Under the pieces are notes generated by a model. It made no database searches, was not told where the DNA came from, and was given only the letters and a program-made list of their open reading frames with translations. The position numbers were made by a program, and so were the translations under genes. A stretch of 64,000 nt of DNA from Fidelibacterota bacterium (GTDB lineage: Bacteria; Fidelibacterota; Marinisomatia; Marinisomatales; TCS55): NCBI GenBank assembly GCA_004124385.1, contig SCKN01000006.1:1-64000 (forward strand). The letters run 5' to 3'. This document shows, in pieces, positions 26,060 through 34,653 of the stretch. How positions within the stretch are numbered: the first letter of the stretch is position 1; each line of letters starts with the position of its first letter.

Positions 26060-26950
26060 TTACCACCTTGGATGAAAGGTTCGGTGAACCTCTTTTAAAT
26101 ATTCTTTATCTAAATGAGTATAAATCTGTGTTGAAGAAATATCTGCATGGCCAAGCATCTCTTGTACAGCCCGGAGATCCGCCCCACCTTCCAGCAAATG
26201 TGTAGCAAACGAATGTCGAAATGTATGGGGACTAATCTTTTTAGTAATACCTGCTGCTAAACTCCATTTTTTCAAAATATTATAAACTGTCATACGTGTG
26301 AGCGGTCTTCCGTTTTGACTTAGGAAAACAATGCCTTTTGTTTCTCGTTTTCGGGCTAATTCCGGACGATCAAAATGCAGATAATCATCCAGCCTTTGCA
26401 TTGCACTTTTTCCTATTGGGACCAAGCGTTCTTTACTTCCTTTACCGAATACACGAATCATTTCGCTATCTAACAACAAACCTGTTAAATTTAGATTACA
26501 TGCTTCTGAAACACGCAAACCGGCGGAATACAGTATTTCCAATAATGCCAAATCTCGCATAGCCAAAGCAGATGATTCATCGATGGCATCTAAAATATCA
26601 TCCACTTCCTGGACGGTTAACACTTCGGGAAGTTTCCTAGGTAGTTTGGGCGCTTCCAATAGCTGTGATGGATTATTTTCCATCCAATGTTCTGCGTTTA
26701 AAAAAGAATGATAGGAACGAATCGAAGAAAAAACTCTGGAAATACTGGATGCTGATAAATGGATATCTGCCAGTTCACGTATAAAACCACGAATATGTTT
26801 TTGCTTAATCCCCATTACACTTTTTAAACCTTTTAATTCTAAATAATGAACGTAATTTTTTAGATCTCGACTATAAGCATCGATCGTATTTAGTGCGAGA
26901 TTGCGTTCCACGCGCAGCATGGTAATATAATCGTGGAGGTGAGTATCCAT
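26060..26950 (-). CDS. xerD: Tyrosine recombinase XerD/XerC type
   Basis: The 296-residue protein has an N-terminal SAM-like DNA-binding domain and a C-terminal catalytic domain. The catalytic residues are visible as Arg146 (SAGLRVSEA), His242-x2-Arg245 (PHTFRH), His268 (LGHADISST) and the nucleophile Tyr277 (IYTHL). Size and lack of nearby att repeats point to the chromosome dimer-resolution recombinase rather than a phage integrase. XerC versus XerD cannot be settled. Confidence 0.93.
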   Translation of the reverse strand: MDTHLHDYITMLRVERNLALNTIDAYSRDLKNYVHYLELKGLKSVMGIKQKHIRGFIRELADIHLSASSISRVFSSIRSYHSFLNAEHWMENNPSQLLEAPKLPRKLPEVLTVQEVDDILDAIDESSALAMRDLALLEILYSAGLRVSEACNLNLTGLLLDSEMIRVFGKGSKERLVPIGKSAMQRLDDYLHFDRPELARKRETKGIVFLSQNGRPLTRMTVYNILKKWSLAAGITKKISPHTFRHSFATHLLEGGADLRAVQEMLGHADISSTQIYTHLDKEYLKEVHRTFHPRW

Positions 26951-26953
26951 CAG

Positions 26954-27532
26954 TTACCCTATCACTGATTTTTCGACCATTTCACACAAAATGTGTTCCG
27001 CTAGTAAATGTCCTTCCTGAATGCGTTGTGTATCATCACTGGGAATAGAAATGGTCACATCACCCAATTCTTTTAAAACACCGCCTGATTTACCAGTTAA
27101 AACAATAACCGAAATCCCTTTATCTCTACACGCTTCTATAGCTTTTATTACATTCTTTGAATTGCCGCTGGTGGATATTGCGATCAACACATCGCCTTCA
27201 TTCCCAAGTCCTTCAATCTGTCGTGAAAAAATGGATTTATAATCGGTATCGTTGGACCAAGCAGTGATAAATGACGTGTCCGTAGTAAGTGCGATAGATT
27301 TAATTGCCGGCCGGTCATGACTGCGCAGTCCGCCCATGAGTTCTGCCGCCATATGTTGGGCATCAGCGGCACTTCCGCCATTTCCGCACCAAAATATCAT
27401 CCGTCCATTTTCTGCTGCAGCAACCATCATTTCAGCCGCTTTTTCAATATCTTCCACACAGGCAATTATCATAGTGTTTTTTACATCCGAACTTTCTCGG
27501 AGTTGATTAATAATATCTTGACGATCAATCAT
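26954..27532 (-). CDS. gmhA: Phosphoheptose isomerase (SIS domain)
   Basis: The 192-residue SIS-domain protein has CGNGGSAADAQHMAAELMG, SNDTDYKSIFSRQI and ISTSGNSKNVIKAI, the signature of GmhA. It converts sedoheptulose-7-phosphate to D-glycero-D-manno-heptose-7-phosphate for LPS inner core. Other heptose genes are not in the window. It overlaps the GGGP synthase gene by four bases. Confidence 0.92.
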   Translation of the reverse strand: MIDRQDIINQLRESSDVKNTMIIACVEDIEKAAEMMVAAAENGRMIFWCGNGGSAADAQHMAAELMGGLRSHDRPAIKSIALTTDTSFITAWSNDTDYKSIFSRQIEGLGNEGDVLIAISTSGNSKNVIKAIEACRDKGISVIVLTGKSGGVLKELGDVTISIPSDDTQRIQEGHLLAEHILCEMVEKSVIG

Positions 27533-28281
27533 GATGTTCCTCCATGAATTGCATACGCAAATGCGTTCATTAAACCATTATCACCGTTTTTTTCTAATAC
27601 GGTTCCCGTTACAATAAAGGAGGCACCTGCTTCCACACTTTCGTGAGCTGCTTCCGGTGTCTTGATTCCACCACCGACGATTAAAGGCACATTTGTTTCA
27701 GAAGCGACACTTTGTATAATATCTGTTGAGATAGCTTCAGTCGCACCGCTTCCCGCTTCCAGATAAATTAATTTTTTTCCCATAAATTCAGCGGCCAAAG
27801 CATGGGCGATCGCAATATCCGGACGATTCATTGGCAAGGGCCTTGTGCCGCTTATTACTTCCACAGTGGAATGAGCACCGCCGTCAAACAGCAAATATGC
27901 CGTTGGAATAACTTCAATCCCCAGGTCTTTTACAAGGGGCGCTGCAACAACCTGCTCTCCAATCAAGTATTGCGGATTTCGCCCGGAAAGAAGTGACATG
28001 AATAACATAGCATCATAATGACTGTTAATCTGATTTACGCCCCCGGGAAAAAAGATGACCGGAATTTCAGAGTGCTTTTTAATCTGTGCGACACGTTCAT
28101 TGTGATTACTGTCCATCATAAGACTTCCCCCTACAAACAATGCATCAACTCCTGAATGATTGGCTGCTTCAACCTGTTTTATCAAAGATTTCTCATTTTT
28201 CTTATCTGGGTCAATAAGTACGATATAGCCAGCGCCTTTTTCGGATTTTACATCAAGAAGGTATTGAAATACAGAATTCAT
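27529..28281 (-). CDS. Geranylgeranylglyceryl/heptaprenylglyceryl phosphate synthase family
   Basis: The 250-residue TIM-barrel protein has the family landmarks: YIVLIDPDKKNE, DALFVGGSLMMDSNH, PVIFFPGGVNQIN, LIYLEAGSGA and PLIVGGGIKTPE with the phosphate site. Homologues join prenyl diphosphate to glycerol-1-phosphate, the first ether-lipid step in archaea; FCB-group bacteria carry group II homologues. Chain length and in vivo role cannot be read here. Neighbours are gmhA and gcvH, so it lies in an envelope/lipid setting. Confidence 0.88.
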   Translation of the reverse strand: MNSVFQYLLDVKSEKGAGYIVLIDPDKKNEKSLIKQVEAANHSGVDALFVGGSLMMDSNHNERVAQIKKHSEIPVIFFPGGVNQINSHYDAMLFMSLLSGRNPQYLIGEQVVAAPLVKDLGIEVIPTAYLLFDGGAHSTVEVISGTRPLPMNRPDIAIAHALAAEFMGKKLIYLEAGSGATEAISTDIIQSVASETNVPLIVGGGIKTPEAAHESVEAGASFIVTGTVLEKNGDNGLMNAFAYAIHGGTS

Positions 28282-28283
28282 CT

Positions 28284-28661
28284 TCAGCCTATCATTTCCT
28301 CGTAAGATGTGAAAGACATTAGTTCATCTCCTTCATCCGAATTGGATAATTTAATTTTCACCAGCCATCCATCGCCGTAAGGATCAGAATTCACTTTGGC
28401 TGGGTCGACGTCTAATTCTTTATTAATTGCAACAATCTCACCACTCACCGGCATAAACAAATCTGCTACTGTCTTCACCGCTTCAATTGTACCAAATGTT
28501 TCGCCGATTTCAAAACTATCCCCGACTTCCGGGAATTCTACAAAAACGATATCGCCTAACTCGCTTTGGGCAAAATCAGTAACTCCAATTGTAGCTACAC
28601 CATCTTCCATGCTAACCCATTCATGGTCAGATGTGTATTTTAAATTTGATGGAATATTCAT
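28284..28661 (-). CDS. gcvH: Glycine cleavage system H protein
   Basis: The 125-residue protein carries lipoate on Lys63 in TFGTIEAVKTVADL; the N-terminus YTSDHEWVSMED and PVSGEIVAIN are typical. It shuttles the aminomethyl group in glycine cleavage and can also pass lipoate to other enzymes. gcvT and gcvP are not nearby. It lies between accC and the GGGP synthase gene. Confidence 0.96.
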   Translation of the reverse strand: MNIPSNLKYTSDHEWVSMEDGVATIGVTDFAQSELGDIVFVEFPEVGDSFEIGETFGTIEAVKTVADLFMPVSGEIVAINKELDVDPAKVNSDPYGDGWLVKIKLSNSDEGDELMSFTSYEEMIG

Positions 28662-28681
28662 TCGAGTTACTATTAATCAGA

Positions 28682-30031
28682 TTATCGTGGATTATATTCA
28701 AATGTTTCTAAAAAACTTGTATCGAAATCACCGGCTCTAAATGCTTCATCTTTCATGATGGCCTGGTGAAATGGTATTGTCGTTTTAGGGCCTTCGATTA
28801 TGGTTTCTTCTAAAGCTCGCTGCATACGATTAATGGCTCGTTCGCGATTACTGGCAAACACAATTAATTTACCTATCATTGAATCATAATGTGTGGGGAT
28901 TTCATAACCTGCATACGCATGTGAATCAATACGAACACCTTTCCCTCCCGGGAAATGCAAACTAATAATCTTTCCAGGGAAAGGCATAAAATTATTTTCC
29001 GGATCTTCTGCATTAATACGGCACTCAATGGCATGACCACGCATTTTAAAATTCTTAAAATTCTCCGGATAATGTTCACCGGTATGCATGCGAATCTGCT
29101 GCTTGATTAAATCTACGCCCATAACCATTTCCGTAATGGTATGTTCAACCTGAATTCGCGTATTCATTTCCATGAAATAAAAATCATTATTCTTGTCCAA
29201 CAAATATTCGATTGTACCTACACCCACATAATTCACTGCTTTTGCTCCACGAACAGCCATATCGCCCATTTTTTGCCTAAGGTCTTCAGAAACAGCCGGT
29301 GAAGGTGATTCTTCCACCAATTTTTGATGACGACGCTGGATGGAACATTCCCGCTCGCCTAAATGAATACAATTGCCATGTTCATCTGCAAGAATCTGCA
29401 CCTCTATATGCCGTGGATTTTCAACAAATTTTTCAATGTACATATCACCATTATTGAAAGCATTTTTTGCTTCGTTACTTGCAGTAACATACATTTTTTC
29501 TAGCTCATTGGGTTCTCGAACAAGACGCATCCCTTTTCCGCCACCGCCGGCAGATGCTTTAAGCATAACCGGATATCCCATTTCATTTGCCAGTTTTTTG
29601 GCTTCATCCGGCCCACTCAATAAACCGTCATTACCGGGAATAACCGGAATACCGGCAGCTTTCATGGTTTCTTTGGCATTGGCTTTATCGCCCATGGCAT
29701 TGATGATTTCCGAAGTTGGTCCAATAAAGGTAAATTTGTTTTCGGTACAAATACGTGAAAAATCAGCATTCTCTGCTAAAAATCCATAACCGGGATGAAT
29801 CCCATCCGTTGCCGTAATTTCGGCCGCTGCTATAATGCGTGGCATATTCAAATAGCTATCTTTACTTGCAGGCGGGCCGATACACACAGCCTCATTTGCA
29901 AATTTTACATGAAGGGAATATTCGTCAGCCGTAGAATAAACCGCTACAGTCTTAATGCCTAATTCATGACAGGCGCGAATAATTCGCAGAGCAATCTCAC
30001 CGCGATTGGCAATCAAAATCTTTTTGAACAT
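28682..30031 (-). CDS. accC: Biotin carboxylase subunit of acetyl-CoA carboxylase
   Basis: This 449-residue ATP-grasp enzyme has [30 protein letters not shown], the glycine-rich lid [32 protein letters not shown] and the catalytic [14 protein letters not shown]. It carboxylates biotin on AccB. It is directly downstream of accB (3 bases), a standard pair. The transferase subunits are elsewhere. Confidence 0.96.
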   Translation of the reverse strand: MFKKILIANRGEIALRIIRACHELGIKTVAVYSTADEYSLHVKFANEAVCIGPPASKDSYLNMPRIIAAAEITATDGIHPGYGFLAENADFSRICTENKFTFIGPTSEIINAMGDKANAKETMKAAGIPVIPGNDGLLSGPDEAKKLANEMGYPVMLKASAGGGGKGMRLVREPNELEKMYVTASNEAKNAFNNGDMYIEKFVENPRHIEVQILADEHGNCIHLGERECSIQRRHQKLVEESPSPAVSEDLRQKMGDMAVRGAKAVNYVGVGTIEYLLDKNNDFYFMEMNTRIQVEHTITEMVMGVDLIKQQIRMHTGEHYPENFKNFKMRGHAIECRINAEDPENNFMPFPGKIISLHFPGGKGVRIDSHAYAGYEIPTHYDSMIGKLIVFASNRERAINRMQRALEETIIEGPKTTIPFHQAIMKDEAFRAGDFDTSFLETFEYNPR

Positions 30032-30034
30032 GGG

Positions 30035-30493
30035 TTATCCGTTGGTATCTATAATAAATAAGGGCTGGTTATATTCTACCGGATCATTATTATTGACCAG
30101 GATTTTGCGCACAACACCGCCTTCTTCAGCTTCAATTTCATTCATGATTTTCATAGCTTCGATTATGCAAAGTGTATCGCCTTTGGCTATTTTATCACCT
30201 TCTTTTACGAAAGCTCCATCTTCTGGACTTGGCGAATTATAAAATGTTCCGGGCATAGGTGATAGAACTTCATTCCCTGTTACAGCTTCTTCAGTTACAG
30301 GAGTTTCAACTGCTGGCGGAGATGTAGTTTCCTGTACAGACACTGTAGGTGCCGGAGCTACTTCAGTCGCCACTGTTGACACAGATGCAGATTTTACAAC
30401 ACGATATCGTTTCCCAAAAAATGTCACGTCAATTTCGTTTACATCACTGTGTTCAAGTATATAAATAATTTCCTTTAGTTTATCCTGCCACAT
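30035..30493 (-). CDS. accB: Biotin carboxyl carrier protein of acetyl-CoA carboxylase
   Basis: The 152-residue protein has an N-terminal helical region, an Ala/Pro/Thr-rich linker (about 45-75) and a biotinyl domain with the target Lys115 in EAMKIMNE. SPMPGTFYNSPSPEDGAFV is the AccB-specific thumb. It sits between efp and accC, the common efp-accB-accC order. Confidence 0.96.
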   Translation of the reverse strand: MWQDKLKEIIYILEHSDVNEIDVTFFGKRYRVVKSASVSTVATEVAPAPTVSVQETTSPPAVETPVTEEAVTGNEVLSPMPGTFYNSPSPEDGAFVKEGDKIAKGDTLCIIEAMKIMNEIEAEEGGVVRKILVNNNDPVEYNQPLFIIDTNG

Positions 30494-30511
30494 AGTTACC
30501 TCAATCCCTTA

Positions 30512-31075
30512 TTAAATTTTTGCTCTTTCAATATACGAACCAGTACGAGTATCTAACCGCAAAATATCACCTACATCAATGAATAAGGGGACGTTTACTA
30601 CAATCCCTGTTTCCAGCGTAGCGGGTTTCGTCGCTCCGGTTGCTGTATTCCCTTTCATGCCCGGCTCTGTATGGGTGACTTCTAAATTCACATGAGCAGG
30701 CAAACGTACATCAAGTACTTCTTGCCCGTCAAACAATAAATCGACATTTAATCCCGCTTTAAGAAAACCCAAACTCGTTCCCAATACATCTTCCCCGACA
30801 TTTGTTTGATCGTATGTTTCATTGTCCATAAATATATATTGATCCCCCTCTTGGTACAAGTATTGCATTTTTTTCGCTTCGACTTTTATAAATTGCAGTT
30901 TTGCACCGGAATTGAATGTTTCATCAATAATTTTACCCGACTGAATATCTTTTAATTTTGTCCGAACAAATGCCGGGCCCTTTCCCGGTTTTACGTGCAG
31001 AAATTCTATTACTTTCATCCGTTTATTTTTGTGCAGGATGACTGCACCATTTTTAATATTTGATGTTGTTGCCAT
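30512..31075 (-). CDS. efp: Translation elongation factor P
   Basis: The 187-residue three-barrel protein relieves ribosome stalling at polyproline. The modification loop reads KPGKGPAF with Lys32 at the tip, the lysine type normally modified by EpmA or left as a different lysine form; the arginine form is excluded. The tail VPLFIDVGDILRLDTRTGSYIERA is standard. It is the first gene of the efp-accB-accC-gcvH string. Confidence 0.97.
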   Translation of the reverse strand: MATTSNIKNGAVILHKNKRMKVIEFLHVKPGKGPAFVRTKLKDIQSGKIIDETFNSGAKLQFIKVEAKKMQYLYQEGDQYIFMDNETYDQTNVGEDVLGTSLGFLKAGLNVDLLFDGQEVLDVRLPAHVNLEVTHTEPGMKGNTATGATKPATLETGIVVNVPLFIDVGDILRLDTRTGSYIERAKI

Positions 31076-31143
31076 TTGTGTCCTTTAAATTGAGCTAATA
31101 ATTTACAGATTAGTATAAGAATTCTCAAACGTGCATAAAGATT

Positions 31144-32055
31144 TTATGCGACAGTGGTTTCAACCTGTTTCCAATAGGGAATTGTTGATTGTATGAATTC
31201 TTCGGCCGTAATTAAATCTTGATTATATATATTGTTTTCCGGCATCATTTTTGCGTATTTAATTAAATCTGATCGTTCCAGCAATGCAAGCCACGCTTTC
31301 ATTTCTTCATCTGAAAATGGTAATATATTATCCAATGATTTTATATCCTCCGTTGTCATTTCCAATGTTTTTAAAAATAAACTATGTTCAACATATTCTC
31401 TCAAAATGTAAGAAATTTGCACATAAAATTCCTTGAGATCGAGATTTTCTTTTGATTTCATTCGTAAAGCATTCAGTTTTTCTATGGCAATTTCATCGGG
31501 CTGGGGTAAAATAGTTTCTGGTAAACCATACAGTTTTTCTTTTCTGTATTTTATACTTAACCATATCATGAAAGACAATGTCAAAAACAGGATGGAAAAA
31601 AGCGTAACCATTTTCAAATCTACCGGACGCGATACTGGCAATGGGTCTTTGACTGGTTTCATTGCACCGGCCATGGTCGGATCTGATGAAGAAACAATCG
31701 TTATTCCCTGTTCATAAGTTTTCATTCTCAATTTTTCTGTTGAATCTGAATTGAGGAAAACTACATCAATAGCCGGAATTACAAAATGGCCTGTATCCCA
31801 AAACACTATTTCCAGATTAAAGGTTTTTCCCTCAACAAGTGTTTGATTTCGAACCTCCATGGCATCTGGCTTTTCAAATTTTTTAATTATGACAGGTAAA
31901 TCACCAGCGCCAGTTGTATAAATAGAAAAATGGATAATATCACCGATAGTTGCCATTGTTGTATCCATTTCTGTACTTATGGAAATATTTTGCTGAATTT
32001 CTTCTGTCGAACAACTAAAAATGAACATCATTGTAATTGGGAGAAATCGGTTCAT
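31144..32055 (-). CDS. BatD-like membrane-anchored lipoprotein
   Basis: From ATG 32055, one base after the DUF58 stop, the product has a lipoprotein signal (MNRFLPITMMFIFSC, Cys15), an exported beta domain (about 20-130), one transmembrane helix (around residues 145-167, FSILFLTLSFMIWLSIKY) and a cytoplasmic helical C-terminus with LREYVEHSLFLKTLEMTTEDI. This layout fits BatD/DUF4381-type partners of MoxR-DUF58 operons. The role is unproved; such operons affect envelope stress and motility in several groups. No VWA-domain BatA/BatB gene accompanies it. Confidence 0.72.
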   Translation of the reverse strand: MNRFLPITMMFIFSCSTEEIQQNISISTEMDTTMATIGDIIHFSIYTTGAGDLPVIIKKFEKPDAMEVRNQTLVEGKTFNLEIVFWDTGHFVIPAIDVVFLNSDSTEKLRMKTYEQGITIVSSSDPTMAGAMKPVKDPLPVSRPVDLKMVTLFSILFLTLSFMIWLSIKYRKEKLYGLPETILPQPDEIAIEKLNALRMKSKENLDLKEFYVQISYILREYVEHSLFLKTLEMTTEDIKSLDNILPFSDEEMKAWLALLERSDLIKYAKMMPENNIYNQDLITAEEFIQSTIPYWKQVETTVA

Positions 32056-32056
32056 T

Positions 32057-32932
32057 TTAAATCCGCTTTTCACGCTTTTTAAAATAATTCATCAATGGTT
32101 CAACAAAGTCCTTATCCGTAGAAATAGGAATTAAATCGAAACCAATGCGATCACATTCTTTGACAAACTTATCATTCTGCTCTATCATAGCTGCTTCATA
32201 CTGCGCGCGATCTACACTCGAACCAGTATCGATCCAACTTGCCTCATCCGTTTCAGGGTCATGGACTTTAACTAATCCAATATCAGGAATAGACGATTCA
32301 AAAGGATCGCTCATTTTTAAGCCGATTAAATCATGTTTACGATTGGCCATTTTTAAACTGGACCAATAGTTGTCATCCAGGAAATCAGACAGTAAAAAAA
32401 CAACACTCCGGCGTTTCGCCACATTTAGCAGAAATTCTAATGCTTTTCTAATAGATGTGCCTTTTCCATGGGGTTTGTGGTACAATAATTCCCTTACAAC
32501 CCGTAATACGTGTGAACGTCCTTTTTTGGGAGCGATGTATTGTTCCACCTCATCACTGAATAAAATTAATCCAACCTTATCATTATTTTTAATAGCAGAA
32601 AAACCGAGTACTGCTGCAATTTCTGCTGCCATTTCACTCTTAAACTGGGAGATGGAACCAAAATGTCCGGAACGACTGACGTCAACCAAAAGGTAAACGG
32701 TTAAATCACGTTCTTCTTCAAATATCTTTACAAAGGGTGAACCGGAACGTGCTGTAACATTCCAGTCGATGAGTCGAATATCATCCCCGGGTTGATATTC
32801 ACGTACTTCTGAAAAGGTCATACCTCGCCCTTTGAATACTGAATGATATTCACCACCAAATAGATCGTTCACTAATCCTTTGGTTCTAATCTCAATTTGG
32901 CGAACTTTTTTGAGGATCTCGCGAGGGATCAT
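32057..32932 (-). CDS. DUF58 (VWA-like) protein
   Basis: This 291-residue cytosolic protein has the DUF58 hallmark PGDDIRLIDWNVTARSG and YLLVDVSRSGHFG, a von Willebrand A-like metal site, then RRSVVFLLSDFLDD. It is the constant partner of MoxR ATPases and probably binds target proteins that MoxR remodels. The DUF58-MoxR gap is about 110 bases and filled by an inverted-repeat element. Confidence 0.9.
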   Translation of the reverse strand: MIPREILKKVRQIEIRTKGLVNDLFGGEYHSVFKGRGMTFSEVREYQPGDDIRLIDWNVTARSGSPFVKIFEEERDLTVYLLVDVSRSGHFGSISQFKSEMAAEIAAVLGFSAIKNNDKVGLILFSDEVEQYIAPKKGRSHVLRVVRELLYHKPHGKGTSIRKALEFLLNVAKRRSVVFLLSDFLDDNYWSSLKMANRKHDLIGLKMSDPFESSIPDIGLVKVHDPETDEASWIDTGSSVDRAQYEAAMIEQNDKFVKECDRIGFDLIPISTDKDFVEPLMNYFKKREKRI

Positions 32933-32938
32933 GAGGTT

Positions 32939-33038
32939 AAGGAAAAAGGTATAAGGAACAAGTATGAAGAAGGAAAAATTAAATACTGAGTATTTGGCAT
33001 GTTTTTCCTTATTCCTTAATACTTCTTCCTTTTTCCTT
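32939..33038. repeat. Nested 100-bp inverted-repeat element between moxR and DUF58 genes
   Basis: AAGGAAAAAGG (32939-32949) pairs with CCTTTTTCCTT (33028-33038). Within it TAAGGAA/TTCCTTA (32952-32958, 33012-33018), AAGGAAAAA/TTTTTCCTT (32970-32978, 33002-33010) and a central AAATACT-G-AGTATTT (32981-32995) nest. The whole folds into a long imperfect hairpin with one purine-rich strand, unlike normal spacer DNA. Confidence 0.75.
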
Positions 33039-33041
33039 TAA

Positions 33042-34037
33042 TTAGGGAATCTCTATTCCATCAAATAAGCGCTGCAGAACGTCTTCTGAAGTTAGTTCTT
33101 CAGCTTCAGCTTCATAGGTCAAAATGATACGATGGCGTAATACATCTCTGCCGACGTAGCGAATATCTTCCGGAGTAACATAACCACGATGCTGTAGAAA
33201 AGCTCGAGCTTTTGCAGCTAGTATTAAGTTAATTGTTGCACGTGGCGATGCACCATATTCAATCAAATTTTCCATATCACCCAAGTTGTATTGATTGGGT
33301 TCACGAGTAGCGAAAACCAAGTCGAGAACATAATCTTCCACTTTTTCATCTACATAAATATCATTAATTACATTTTGCGCTTTTAAGATTTGTTCAGCAT
33401 CAACAACTGCGGTTACATTATCTGATACATTTGTTTTTGCCATTCGCTTCAGAATAGCACGCTCTTCATCTTTTTTGGGATAATCCACTCGTAATTTCAA
33501 CATGAAACGATCCACTTGCGCTTCCGGCAATGGATACGTTCCCTCATGTTCAATGGGATTTTGCGTTGCCATAACGAGAAAAGGTGCATCAAGTTTAAAC
33601 GTTTCATCACCAATCGTTACTTGCCTCTCCTGCATAGCCTCAAGCAAGGCACTTTGAACTTTAGCAGGTGCACGGTTAATTTCATCCGCAAGAATCACAT
33701 TTGCAAAAATCGGACCTTTACGAGTTTCGAATGATCCATTCTTTTGATTAAAAATAAGTGTTCCTAATAAATCAGCAGGTAGCATGTCTGGAGTAAACTG
33801 GATGCGTTGAAATTTAGTATTAATCAATTGCGCTAGAGTTTTTACTATTAACGTTTTCGCAAGACCGGGGACTCCTTCTAGTAAAATATGACCATTAGCA
33901 AGTATACCAATTAAAATGCGATTGATTAAATCATCCTGACCAACAATTATATGACTGAGAGCATTCTTTAAATCATCTACGAAGGTTGATTCTCGGGCAA
34001 TACGTTCGTTTATTTCGGTAAGACTGAATTCACTCAT
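33042..34037 (-). CDS. MoxR-family AAA+ ATPase
   Basis: The 331-residue AAA+ protein has Walker A EGVPGLAKTLIVKTLA, Walker B ILADEINRAPAKVQSALLEAMQE, sensor-1 MATQNPIEHEGTYPLPEAQVDRFMLK and sensor-2 GASPRATINLI. MoxR ATPases act as chaperone-like remodelers with DUF58/VWA partners. It opens the MoxR-DUF58-BatD-like set and lies just after the TPR lipoprotein gene. Confidence 0.93.
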   Translation of the reverse strand: MSEFSLTEINERIARESTFVDDLKNALSHIIVGQDDLINRILIGILANGHILLEGVPGLAKTLIVKTLAQLINTKFQRIQFTPDMLPADLLGTLIFNQKNGSFETRKGPIFANVILADEINRAPAKVQSALLEAMQERQVTIGDETFKLDAPFLVMATQNPIEHEGTYPLPEAQVDRFMLKLRVDYPKKDEERAILKRMAKTNVSDNVTAVVDAEQILKAQNVINDIYVDEKVEDYVLDLVFATREPNQYNLGDMENLIEYGASPRATINLILAAKARAFLQHRGYVTPEDIRYVGRDVLRHRIILTYEAEAEELTSEDVLQRLFDGIEIP

Positions 34038-34051
34038 TGTGGGACTAATGA

Positions 34052-34549
34052 TTAAGAAGCGATATGTTTTAAAACAGGGATTTCGTTGATATCTCTACCC
34101 AGATTATCAATTTCAAATTGCACGGAAGGCGTTAATTCGTGATCCGGAAATTTTTCTAAAAATAAATTATAGTATGATGATGCTTTTTCGAGGTCAGTTT
34201 CACCATATGTAGGGTTTGCGTAAAAATACCCAATCATGAATAAGGCTTTTGATGCATGGGATGAACCGGAAAAGTTCTCTACAACTTTTGTGTAAGATGA
34301 AATGGCATTATCAAAGTCTCGCAAATCATTCATATAAATATCACCCATGAGATATTGAGCTTGGGGTGACAATAAGTGTTCTGGATAATGGTTAATTAAA
34401 TTATCGAGACATTCCAGAGATGCTTTAATATTTTTTGCATTTCTCTCCACTTCAGCTGCTGTAAAATATTCCTCAGCTGTTTTCGTTCCTTCACAGCTAA
34501 TAATCATTAAGCTGATAACAGAAATGCATATAATAATTAGTTTTTTCAT
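34052..34549 (-). CDS. BamD/YfiO-like TPR lipoprotein
   Basis: From ATG 34549 the 165-residue protein starts with a lipoprotein signal (MKKLIIICISVISLMIISC). It then has TPR-like helices: AEEYFTAAEVERNAKNIKASLECLDNLI, SPQAQYLMGDIYMNDLRDFDNAISSY, ASKALFMIGYFYANPTYGETDLEKASSYY. Adjacent motifs 'YPEHLLSPQA' and 'FPDHELTPSVQ' recall BamD, but it is shorter than typical BamD (~240). An earlier ATG at 34600 would precede the signal and is unlikely. Location next to the Omp85 gene supports an outer-membrane assembly role. Confidence 0.7.
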   Translation of the reverse strand: MKKLIIICISVISLMIISCEGTKTAEEYFTAAEVERNAKNIKASLECLDNLINHYPEHLLSPQAQYLMGDIYMNDLRDFDNAISSYTKVVENFSGSSHASKALFMIGYFYANPTYGETDLEKASSYYNLFLEKFPDHELTPSVQFEIDNLGRDINEIPVLKHIAS

Positions 34550-34653
34550 TTTGCTTGTTGACCTCATTTTTTTTGACGCCGAATTTACATCAGCGATCAT
34601 ATACTACAACATGTAACTGAAGGCCTTGTACTACCGATTTAAAAAGGAGTTCC

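Noticed and set aside
26060-26950. XerD as a phage or integrative-element integrase
   Set aside because: No att repeats, tRNA or phage genes nearby; size and motifs fit chromosomal XerC/D.
31133-31149. GCATAAA-GAT-TTTATGC hairpin as terminator of the BatD-like gene
   Set aside because: Contains the stop codon, low GC and no T run; too weak to claim.
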